The notes under the pieces were generated by a model. The model worked only from the letters and a program-made list of their open reading frames with translations, ran no database searches and was not told where the DNA came from. The position numbers were made by a program, and so were the translations under genes. A stretch of DNA of 10,549 bases from the NCBI GenBank assembly GCA_003488655.1, contig DNKW01000003.1:1-10549 (forward strand), given 5' to 3'. The first letter of the stretch is position 1; every line of letters starts with the position of its first letter. Of the stretch, positions 1 to 6,413 are shown one piece after another. Source of the stretch: Candidatus Altimarinota bacterium. GTDB taxonomy: Bacteria > Patescibacteriota > Gracilibacteria > BD1-5 > UBA2023.

Positions 1-353
1 GGGATGAAACCATAAAAAAGGTCGGGAGTGATACCCAACCATTGGCGATGAACGAAGTCATCAGTATTTCATCTTGCAGGAATCACATATGCAACGGGCA
101 TTGGACCGCCATGCCAGAATCTTGTATTACAGGCGGTACATTCGAGATTAAGCGCACATCCACCCTGTGCCGTTTGGACAATTGTTTCGTGTTTGTGGCA
201 CTCAGGACACTCTTGTTTGCAGAGCATTTCCCAGTCGGCCTGTTGTTTTTTTTCTTCGTCCGAGAAAGTCACCTTTTTTGGGACTATCACTAAACAGAAA
301 TCAATTAACAACAATATGGGGATGATCATTAGTATTGTAAGAGGGTGACTCAT
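1..353 (-). CDS. Small membrane-anchored zinc-ribbon protein, hypothetical (3' end uncertain)
   Basis: I do not recognise a named family. Residues about 5-25 are a strongly hydrophobic segment (LTILMIIPILLLIDFCLVIV), so the protein is probably anchored in the membrane by its N-terminus with the rest as a soluble tail. The tail carries two cysteine pairs, CPEC and CTAC, about 20 residues apart, the pattern of a one-zinc ribbon; C45 and C64 lie nearby. The start at 353 is supported by a good SD site, AAGGAAGGA, and by a promoter upstream. The frame meets TGA at 69-71 after 94 residues. If TGA is Gly, as in neighbouring genes, it stays open to the window edge and is partial. If TGA is a stop, the protein is 94 residues long and is followed 29 nt later by a terminator. 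I favour 94 residues as the ancestral protein. The function is unknown. Confidence 0.6.
14..40 (-). terminator. Rho-independent terminator-like hairpin after the zinc-ribbon gene
   Basis: On the minus strand GGTTGGG, a 7-nt loop and CCCGACC form a 7-bp stem with one G-U pair, followed at once by six T residues. It lies 29 nt downstream of the TGA at 69-71 of the minus-strand gene and there is no T tract in the other orientation. Under code 25 the reading frame would run straight through this hairpin, which argues that TGA 69-71 was originally the stop. Confidence 0.55.
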
Positions 354-360
354 GGCATAA

Positions 361-369
361 TCCTTCCTT
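361..369 (-). promoter_or_regulatory. Shine-Dalgarno site of the zinc-ribbon gene
   Basis: The minus strand reads AAGGAAGGA ending 7 nt before the ATG at 353. It decides the start, because another ATG at 358 is out of frame. It is notable because most other genes in the window have no SD site. Confidence 0.6.
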
Positions 370-397
370 GAATATATCCCAAAATTAGGACAGATGT

Positions 398-424
398 ATT
401 ATATAACAAAAAAATATTTGTCAA
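398..424 (-). promoter_or_regulatory. Sigma-70-type promoter for the zinc-ribbon gene
   Basis: The minus strand has a perfect -35 TTGACA (419-424) and a perfect -10 TATAAT (398-403). The spacer is 15 nt, shorter than the ideal 17; a weaker -10, TAATAC at 396-401, would give 17. It lies between the end of nrnA at 449 and the ATG at 353, so the small gene can be transcribed independently. Confidence 0.55.
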
Positions 425-448
425 TACTTAAAATTTTTATACGTTTTA

Positions 449-1429
449 TTACATCCTCACATCCATCTCCTCGATAACTTTCAATATCTCTTCGATGGAC
501 TCGTTTGTATATGCTCCTGCCGACTGTATGTGTCCCCCACCTCCGAAGTGCTGGGCGATGCGCGATACATCGAACCCATCCCGACGGGCACGAAAACTGA
601 GTTTTCTCTCACCCGATTCCGTTTCTTTGATGAGAAAAGCGAAATCCGATCCATCGAGAGAGGAGAGAATTTCATTGATGAATTGTGGGCCAAGCTCGTT
701 TTCGGAGATACCGTATCGCTTAAAAATATCTTGTGTGATAATTCCTCCTACAATCGTGCCTCCTTTGAGAGAAATGAGATTTTCCAATACGTATCCGTAG
801 AGTTGGAGATAGTTGAGTTTTTCGCTCTTGTACGAGTGGAAGATAATTTTCTCGTACTCCGCGTCAAGAGCGATAAGTTTGCTCGTCACCTCAAAAGTGT
901 GCGGTCGAATACTGTTTTTGAAGCAATTCGTATCGCGAATAATCCCCAGCAAAAGAAGCGTAGCTATTTGAACGCTTATCTTTACTTCTGATTTCTCCAT
1001 GAAATCATACACGAGTTCGCAAGTGGAGCTCGCCTCGGCATCGACCAGATTGTATGTTCCAAACATGGTATTTCCATTGTGGTGATCGATATTGACAATG
1101 GGGGTGTTCCCGAAAATATCGGGGTACATCTCTGGGTATTTTCCTATAAGAGCAAGCTCTCCGCAATCACACACGAAAATTGCGTCGAATTTTTTCCCTG
1201 TAATCGTATTGGTGGTATAAGCATGGATGTCCAGAAAATAAAAGAGGGGCGTGATGGGAAGTTCGTTCACGACTTCCGCGGTTTTCCCGATGCTTCGAAG
1301 ATAGAAATACAGGCTCATGCTCGAACCATAGGCGTCACCGTCGACATTTTTATGGCTTACGATCAGAAAACTCTGCCCTTTCTCGATTATATCTCGGATT
1401 TTTCATATTTCTTGTTGCGTTTCACCCAT
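449..1429 (-). CDS. nrnA: DHH/DHHA1 phosphoesterase, NrnA-like oligoribonuclease/pAp phosphatase
   Basis: This is a member of the bifunctional NrnA family, which degrades 2-5-nt oligoribonucleotides from the end and dephosphorylates pAp in the cytoplasm. At 326 residues it has the usual family length. Motif I is SHKNVDGDAYGSS (about residues 25-37), a second metal-ligand Asp is in VCDCGE (D88), the name-giving IDHH is at 114-117, and the C-terminal DHHA1 substrate-binding signature GGGGHIQSAGA begins at 296. The start at 1429 is upstream of an in-frame TGA at 1403-1405 (codon 9). Starting after that TGA, at the internal Met38, would remove the essential DGD motif, so the longer frame is required. 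There is no SD site. It is transcribed divergently from rlmE with only 53 nt between the starts. The exact substrate preference within the DHH family cannot be read from sequence alone. Confidence 0.9.
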
Positions 1430-1482
1430 TTTTGTGTATTTTAAGAGAAAAATAATATCGGATAATAATAAAATCTCTCATT
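1430..1482. promoter_or_regulatory. Divergent nrnA/rlmE promoter region
   Basis: These 53 nt, very AT-rich, separate two divergent start codons and must hold both promoters or leave one inside the opposing gene. On the plus strand the run GATAATAATAAAAT just before the rlmE ATG resembles a -10 element. On the minus strand TAAAAT (1438-1443) lies 8 nt before the nrnA ATG. Either would give a very short or leaderless mRNA. No convincing -35 is visible. Confidence 0.3.
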
Positions 1483-2400
1483 ATGTCAACAATAAAATCC
1501 ACACCAAAAAAACTCACCCGCACGAGACGCCATACAAAATTGGATAAAATCCTTGCTTGAGAAGTTCCGAAAAAGCAAAAAAATATCCGAACTGCCCGCG
1601 ATTCAGGTTCTGCTCCTCAGAAAAAAGCGCGAGACATTCTCGCGATGACTCCGAAAAAGAAAAAGAAAACGGGAAAACCGCAATACATCGTTCGTGATGA
1701 TTATTTTTATGAAGCGAAACGACTCGGATATCGAGCACGAAGCGCCTTTAAGCTCCTGGATATTCAGGAGAAGTATAACATCATTCGAACGGGAATGAAG
1801 GTTCTCGATATCGCAAGTGCTCCCGGGAGTTGGCTCCAGGTTCTCGCAAAAATGGTTGGTCCAACAGGAATTATTGCCGGAGTAGATATTCAGAAGATTG
1901 AAGGACTCGGTTACCAGAATGTCCATGTCTTTCAGGGAGATGTATTTGTAACCGAACCTATCATCGAGTTCTTGAAAGGAATTCACGATAATAAAGAGAC
2001 TTCTCAAAAACGAAGTAATTTGAATGAAGAATGAGTACCAAAATGAGGCGTACAGAAAAAGTACGACGAATGAGGAACGGAATGATGAGTTCAAAGAACG
2101 ATTTTTTCAGAGGTCTATAAAATGGATTGCATCACTTCTGATATCGCTGCTCACACTACGGGACAAACAGGAGTCGACCAGTATCGTAGTGTGGAACTCA
2201 ATCTCGCCATCCTCGACATCGCCGATATATTTCTCCGGAAATGAGGAACGCTTGTCCTCAAGGTTTTCGTGGGAGAGGATATCGATGATTTGATAGGCCC
2301 GATAAAGGCGCGATATACCGTGCTCCACAAATGCAAACCCAAGGCCTGTCGAGAACGAAGTTTCGAAGAGTATTTCGTGTGCCAGGGGAAGAAAGACTAA
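1483..2400 (+). CDS. rlmE: RlmE/FtsJ-type 2'-O-ribose RNA methyltransferase with extensions
   Basis: RlmE methylates the ribose of U2552 in the 23S rRNA A-loop using S-adenosylmethionine, during late 50S assembly. The Rossmann-fold SAM site is VLDIASAPGSW (D109, G115, W117). The family's K-D-K-E catalytic tetrad can be placed at K90 (SAFK), D220 (TSDIAAH), K260 (LVLKVF) and E296 (FEEYF). The 305-residue frame needs seven in-frame TGA codons read as Gly: 1558, 2032, 2044, 2071, 2083, 2086 and 2242. The last lies in RKGGTLVLKVF, where the family has Gly-Gly before the catalytic Lys. It is longer than the usual ~210 residues in two places: a Lys/Arg-rich N-terminal tail of about 54 residues, and a Gly-rich insertion (about residues 170-205) before D220 holding five of the UGAs. 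A later start at ATG 1645, just after a perfect hairpin (CGCGAGA-CAT-TCTCGCG, 1628-1644), is an alternative. No SD site is seen. Confidence 0.88.
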
Positions 2401-2430
2401 AAAACAATCCGCCACTGGCGGATTGTTTTT
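2401..2430. terminator. Bidirectional terminator between rlmE and clpB
   Basis: AAAACAATCCGCC (2401-2413), a 3-nt loop ACT, and GGCGGATTGTTTT (2417-2429) form a perfect 13-bp stem with A tracts on one side and T tracts on the other. It works in both directions, begins right after the rlmE TAA, and ends 3 nt before the clpB TAA. It therefore serves both convergent genes. Confidence 0.85.
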
Positions 2431-2432
2431 GT

Positions 2433-5000
2433 TTATGAGATTTTCAATTCCCCCTCTTTCATACTCAACCTTACATTCATCCCCTCTGTTAATTCTCCCG
2501 AAAGAATCTTCTTCGAGAGGGGATTTATGACCATTCGGGTAATCGCCCGTTTGAGTGGTCGCGCTCCGAACTCCCGATCGTATCCTGTTGCGATGAGTTC
2601 TTTCTTCAGGCTCGCGTCATAGGAAACAATGATGTGCTTCTCTGTGAGAAGAGCAGTCACATCCTGAAGGAGGATGTCCACAATTCCCGAGAGAACTTCT
2701 TCCGAGAGCGGGTTATAAACCACGATATCGTCGATGCGGTTCAGGAATTCCGGACGGAAATATGCCTTGAGTTCGCCCATGATTTTTTTCGTGAGTTCTT
2801 TCTCATCGCTCGTCGTCTCTATGAGCCGACTTCCGACATTACTCGTCATGATTATGATGGTGTTCTTAAAGCTCACAGTTCGTCCCTTCCCGTCCGTGAG
2901 TCGTCCATCGTCGAGGATTTGGAGAAAGACATTGAACACATCGCTATGAGCTTTTTCTATCTCATCGAAAAGGATGACTGAGTACGGTTTCCGACGCACT
3001 GCTTCGGTCAATTGTCCGCCTTCTTCGTGTCCGATATATCCCGGTGGCGAACCGATAAGGCGTGCCACCGTATGAGCTTCTCCGTACTCGCTCATATCGA
3101 TGCGAATCATCGCATGCGGATCGTTGAAAAGTTCCTCAGCGAGGGTTTTTGCGGTCTCGGTTTTCCCGACTCCTGTCGGTCAGAGGAAGAGGAAGCTTCC
3201 AATGGGTTTCTCGGGATCTGAGAGTCCTGCCTTGTTTCTGGCAACAGCCTCGGAAACAAGCTTCAGGGCACTATCCTGTCCGACGACATGTGTGGAAAGA
3301 CGTTCAAAGAGATGGAGATATTTTTCTCCTTCTCCTTCCACGAGTTTTCCGACCGGGATACGCGTCCACTTCGCGATAATTGTAGCGATATCCTCCAAGT
3401 CCACCTTCTCCCGGAGAAAGGATTCTCCCTTTTTCTGAATACCTAGGAGTTCTTGTTCCACTGAGTCGATGGCTTTTTCGAGAACGGGAATCTCTCCGTA
3501 GCGGATTCGCGCAACTCCGGCATAATCCGCATCCCGTTCGAGTTCAAGAGCGTTATTCTTGAGTGACTCAATCTTCTCTTTATTGGTTTTGACGGAAACA
3601 ATCAGGTCTTTTTCCCGTTGCCATTTGGAGAGCTTGGTCCGGAATTCCTCCTGCTTGTCAGCGAGACCCTTTTCTAATTCTTTCATGATTCCTGAATCCT
3701 GTGTCTTCTCTGCTTTGAGAGCCTCTTTCTGGATCTCAAGAGAACGGATCTCTTTCTCGAGCTTGTCGAGCTCAATGGGTTTCGAAGTCGAACTCATCTT
3801 CACACTCGCTGCCGCTTCGTCTATGAGGTCTATGGCCTTATCGGGGAGCTTGCGGTCGGCTATATATTTCACTGAAAGCTCCACGGCGCTCACAATCGCC
3901 CGATCGGTAATCTTGATTCCATGAAATGCCTCGTATTTATCCTTGATTCCGCGAAGGATCGCAATGGCATCGGCTATATTCGGTTCATCGACCATAACCT
4001 GCTGGAATCTTCGTTCGAGCGCCTGGTCTTTCTCGATGTATTTTCGATATTCATTGACGGTGGTGGCTCCGATGACTTTGATCGCTCCGCGAGCGAGCGC
4101 TGGTTTGAGGAGGTTTCCCGCATCAGCTCACCCTTCCTGGTTTCCCGCTCCGACGATCGTATGAACCTCGTCGATGAAGAGGATAATGGTTCCGTCAGAT
4201 TTTTCCACTTCCTTCAAAACTCCTTTCAGACGTTCCTCGAACTCTCACCGGTACTTCGCTCCCGCGATGAGCGCTCCGAGATCGAGCGTGAGAATCCGCT
4301 TATTCTTGAGAACATCCGGCACGTCCCCCTCGACGATTTTTCTGGCGATTCCTTCGACGATAGCAGTTTTCCCAACTCCCGGATCTCCGATGAGGATGGG
4401 ATTATTCTTCGTTCGTCGGGAAAGGATTTGAATCGTTCGGTGAATTTCCTCTTCCCGTCCGATAACCGGATCTATTTTCCCTTTCTTTGCGAGTTCTACC
4501 AAATCAATCGTATATTTTTTAAGCGCTTCGTAGAGATTCTCCGCATCGTTGGAAGTGACCTTCTCGCCCCCTCGGAGATTTTCCACCTCTTTTTTGTAAA
4601 TGGAAAAAGTAATGGAAAAAGTCTTGAAAAGTTCCGAAAGTCCCGAGGCTTTTTCGATGAGTGCGAGGAACAAGTGTTCTTCGGTAATATAGCTATCCTG
4701 CATGGTTTTCGCGAGCGTATCGGCATAAGCTATGGTGGTATTGAGTTCTCCGGAAAGAGTAATCCCTGCCTGTCCGCTCGTTTTTGGGAGTTTTTCCAAT
4801 TGTTCGGCAGTCCGCTTGGAAAAGAGCTCGATATCCACCCCCACTCTTCCAAGAAGCTCATGGTTGATACTCTCTTTCGACGAGAGAATCGCAGAGAGAA
4901 GATGGATACTTTCAAGCGAGGGGTTTCACTGAGTGATGGCAAGGTTCTGTGCTTCCTCCAGTCTCTTGGAAGCGGATATAGTATAGCGTTCGAGATTCAT
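2433..5000 (-). CDS. clpB: ClpB (Hsp104-class) ATP-dependent protein disaggregase
   Basis: ClpB is a hexameric AAA+ motor that works with DnaK to extract and thread proteins from heat-induced aggregates in the cytoplasm. The 855 residues match the family's usual ~857. In order: Clp_N domain (about 1-145); NBD1 with Walker A GDPGVGKT (205-212) and Walker B LFIDE (D277, E278); a long coiled-coil middle domain (about 410-530) that separates ClpB from ClpA and ClpC; NBD2 with Walker A GPTGVGKT (607-614), Walker B LFDE (679-680) and pore loop GYIG (654-657); and a C-terminal domain. Four TGAs are read as Gly: 4926-4928 (residue 25), 4245-4247 (252, in pore-loop AKYRGEFEER), 4128-4130 (291) and 3180-3182 (607, the first Walker A Gly). 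Two of these are functionally indispensable positions. There is no SD site. A palindrome 20 nt upstream of the ATG may be a heat-shock operator. Confidence 0.97.
4599..4622 (-). repeat. 12-bp perfect tandem duplication inside clpB
   Basis: AATGGAAAAAGT occurs twice head to tail on the plus strand. In the ClpB frame it doubles four residues (TFSITFSI) in the linker between the N-domain and NBD1, a region tolerant of length change. It looks like a recent replication-slippage event and keeps the frame. Confidence 0.7.
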
Positions 5001-5019
5001 AAAAGGAAATATTATGAAA

Positions 5020-5054
5020 TAAACTGGCACATACAGTATATGCGTGCCAGTTTA
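5020..5054. promoter_or_regulatory. Long inverted repeat upstream of clpB, candidate heat-shock operator
   Basis: TAAACTGGCAC (5020-5030) and GTGCCAGTTTA (5044-5054) are perfect 11-bp arms around a 13-nt spacer. The repeat lies 20-54 nt upstream of the clpB ATG, probably in its 5' untranslated region, the position CIRCE often occupies in HrcA-regulated genes. The sequence is not CIRCE (TTAGCACTC-N9-GAGTGCTAA) nor HAIR (CTTGAGT-N7-ACTCAAG). It has no strong U tract, so a terminator is less likely. What binds it is unknown. Confidence 0.5.
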
Positions 5055-5098
5055 AAAAGCAAGAGAAAATAAGAAAAAACTCATTGAGTGAATTGCAC

Positions 5099-5129
5099 GT
5101 ATGCTCGGCATATTTATATTTTTTGTCAA
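5099..5129 (-). promoter_or_regulatory. Candidate clpB promoter
   Basis: The minus strand has a perfect -35 TTGACA (5124-5129). At 17-19 nt spacing only weak -10 candidates occur (GAGCAT, AGCATA, GCATAC), and these lie within a small inverted repeat ATGC-CGA-GCAT. An alternative sigma factor or an activator could explain the poor -10. Confidence 0.3.
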
Positions 5130-5151
5130 TATCTTTTCATTGTTTCTTGAC

Positions 5152-5179
5152 TTGATAAATAAAACTTTATCAATATATA
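5152..5179 (+). promoter_or_regulatory. Candidate cheV promoter overlapped by an inverted repeat
   Basis: TTGATA (5152-5157) and TATATA (5174-5179) with a 16-nt spacer make a plausible sigma-70 promoter about 90 nt before cheV. A perfect 8-bp inverted repeat, TTGATAAA (5152-5159) and TTTATCAA (5166-5173) with a 6-nt spacer, covers exactly the -35 and the spacer, the place expected for a repressor operator. TTGACT at 5147 is an alternative -35, with poorer spacing. Confidence 0.35.
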
Positions 5180-5259
5180 TAGATTGGTTAGCGGTATTTA
5201 CATAAGTACTGTTAGTTCTTTATAAAAAGATTTTTTGTTTTTTCAAATTCATTCTATAT

Positions 5260-5266
5260 AAGGGGA
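5260..5266 (+). promoter_or_regulatory. Shine-Dalgarno site of cheV
   Basis: AAGGGGA lies 5 nt before the ATG at 5272 and supports this start. The four nearest recoded genes lack any such motif. Confidence 0.55.
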
Positions 5267-5271
5267 ACGAA

Positions 5272-6294
5272 ATGCCAGATAAAAATCTGACGGATTGGGT
5301 CGATAAGACCACCAAGCTTGCACGGTCCAACGAAGCACAGTTTCTGTGTTTCAATGTCGGGGAGTGTGCTCCGCTGTTTGCAATCAATGTTTTTAAGGTA
5401 CTCGAAGTGGTAACAAGGGGCAAGCACAAGATCGAACATGTCGTCAATTGTCATCCATATGTCGAAGGGATGATCAATCATCGAGCGGGAATTATCCCTG
5501 TAGTGAATATCGCTCGTTGGCTTGGCGAAGACGCTGGAGGCGACAATAAACTCGTCGTTTGCGAATTCAACAAAATTCCTGTGGCCTTTCTTACAAGTCG
5601 AGAGGCAATCATCGAACGGCGAAACTGGAATGAAATCTATGAATCCTCCTACCTTAAGGAAACAGGGAAAATCGTCGGTCTCATAAAGAGACAAAAAGAC
5701 GAGGAAACTACCCTGATTTATATCCTTGATGTCGAAGCGCTTCTGGATGAAGTATTCCCGGCCAATTCGAAAGCAAGTCAAGCCGCTGTCGATGTAAATT
5801 TTCGGATTATCAATAACAAATATATATTGGTGGCCGAAGATTCTCCCGTTGCAAGGAAACATATTCGAAGCGGTCTTGAAAGTGTCGGCATCAGTAATTT
5901 TACCATCTTCAATAATGGCCAGGAACTTCTGGATTATTTGGAAAAAGCTGACATTGACAATATCGGCCTCATCATTACCGATCTTGAGATGCCCGAAACA
6001 AGCGGTTTTGTCGTTACAAAAAAAGTAAAGGAGGATTCAAGAACTAGGCATATTCCCATCCTGATACACTCTTCCATGAGCGGAGAGAACAACATTCGTG
6101 AAGCTATGGATCTCGGTGCGGATGGCTTTATCGCAAAAACCAATATCCCCGAATTCGTCAAGCAAGTGGATAAATTCGTGCTCCGTAACACCTGAAACAA
6201 CAGATGAAAAAGGAGGAAACAATGTCCCTATCGCCTATTCCAGGTTATAGGGGCATTTTCCTTCAAAATATATATCAGAAAGAATTGACTTTAG
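5272..6294 (+). CDS. cheV: CheV chemotaxis coupling protein (CheW domain plus receiver)
   Basis: CheV couples membrane chemoreceptors to the CheA kinase through its CheW-like domain, and its receiver domain is a phosphate sink or adaptation control. The CheW-like part is about residues 15-165 (VEGMINHRAGIIPVVN is typical). The receiver begins at YILVAEDSP (184-192), with acidic pair E189/D190, phospho-acceptor D237 (IITDLEMP), switch Ser S267 or S268, and Lys K289 (FIAK). Both domains are complete at residue 307, the usual CheV length, where TGA 6193-6195 occurs. Under the UGA = Gly code of the neighbours, translation continues for 33 more residues, through two more UGAs, to TAG 6292-6294; the coordinates here follow that reading. 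None of the 17 glycines before 6193 uses UGA. The gene has an SD site and precedes a receptor gene on the same strand. It was probably acquired from a standard-code donor, in which case the original CDS is 5272-6195. Confidence 0.93.
6222..6259 (+). terminator. Terminator-like hairpin between cheV and the receptor gene
   Basis: An interrupted stem pairs ATG (6222-6224), CCCTAT (6226-6231) and CCT (6234-6236) with AGG (6242-6244), ATAGGG (6247-6252) and CAT (6254-6256), around a 5-nt loop, and runs into TTTT. It begins 26 nt after the TGA that closes the conserved part of cheV. It could be an attenuating terminator between the two chemotaxis genes, or a structure hiding the SD-preceded ATG at 6222. 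The U tract is short, so the call is tentative. Confidence 0.35.
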
Positions 6295-6413
6295 TGAGAA
6301 ATTGCATACAAATATCTCCGCAACCGGTCATTAACATTCATAATTATATAATCTTTACAGGAGGCTTTACATCATGCATTTATCCATTAAGCAAAAGCTT
6401 TTCTTGTTGGTAG
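6222..6413 (+). CDS. Doubtful 63-codon ORF with a strong SD site
   Basis: An AAAAAGGAGG motif ends 5 nt before ATG 6222, stronger than that of any real gene here, and opens a 63-residue frame ending at TAG 6411-6413. The product has no recognisable domain, signal or composition bias. Its last 40 nt overlap the receptor gene in another frame, and its start codon is paired in the hairpin. It may be a leader ORF, a decayed gene, or chance. I list it only because the SD site needs an explanation. Confidence 0.18.
   Translation: MSLSPIPGYRGIFLQNIYQKELTLVRNCIQISPQPVINIHNYIIFTGGFTSCIYPLSKSFSCW
6347..6364 (+). promoter_or_regulatory. Receptor gene SD site and possible -10 element
   Basis: AGGAGG (6359-6364) lies 9 nt before ATG 6374 and fixes that start. 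A perfect TATAAT (6347-6352) lies just upstream but has no recognisable -35 at 16-18 nt, so a separate receptor promoter is possible but weakly supported. The SD assignment is firmer than the promoter. Confidence 0.45.

Noticed and set aside
2433..5000. clpB as a pseudogene or as several separate Clp genes, because of internal stops
   Set aside because: All internal stops are TGA, none is TAA or TAG, there is no frameshift, and they fall on conserved glycines. UGA recoding explains every one.
5020..5054. Sigma-54 promoter, from TGGCAC in the palindrome
   Set aside because: The -12 GC element is not at the required spacing, and the symmetric arms are better explained as an inverted repeat.
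5020..5054. CIRCE element upstream of clpB
   Set aside because: The arms and spacer (CTGGCAC, 13 nt) do not match TTAGCACTC-N9-GAGTGCTAA.
3921..5072. A 383-codon open frame on the plus strand opposite clpB
   Set aside because: It is antisense to a complete ClpB with all motifs, and its product has no recognisable domain. Long antisense frames are expected opposite a conserved gene of this codon bias.
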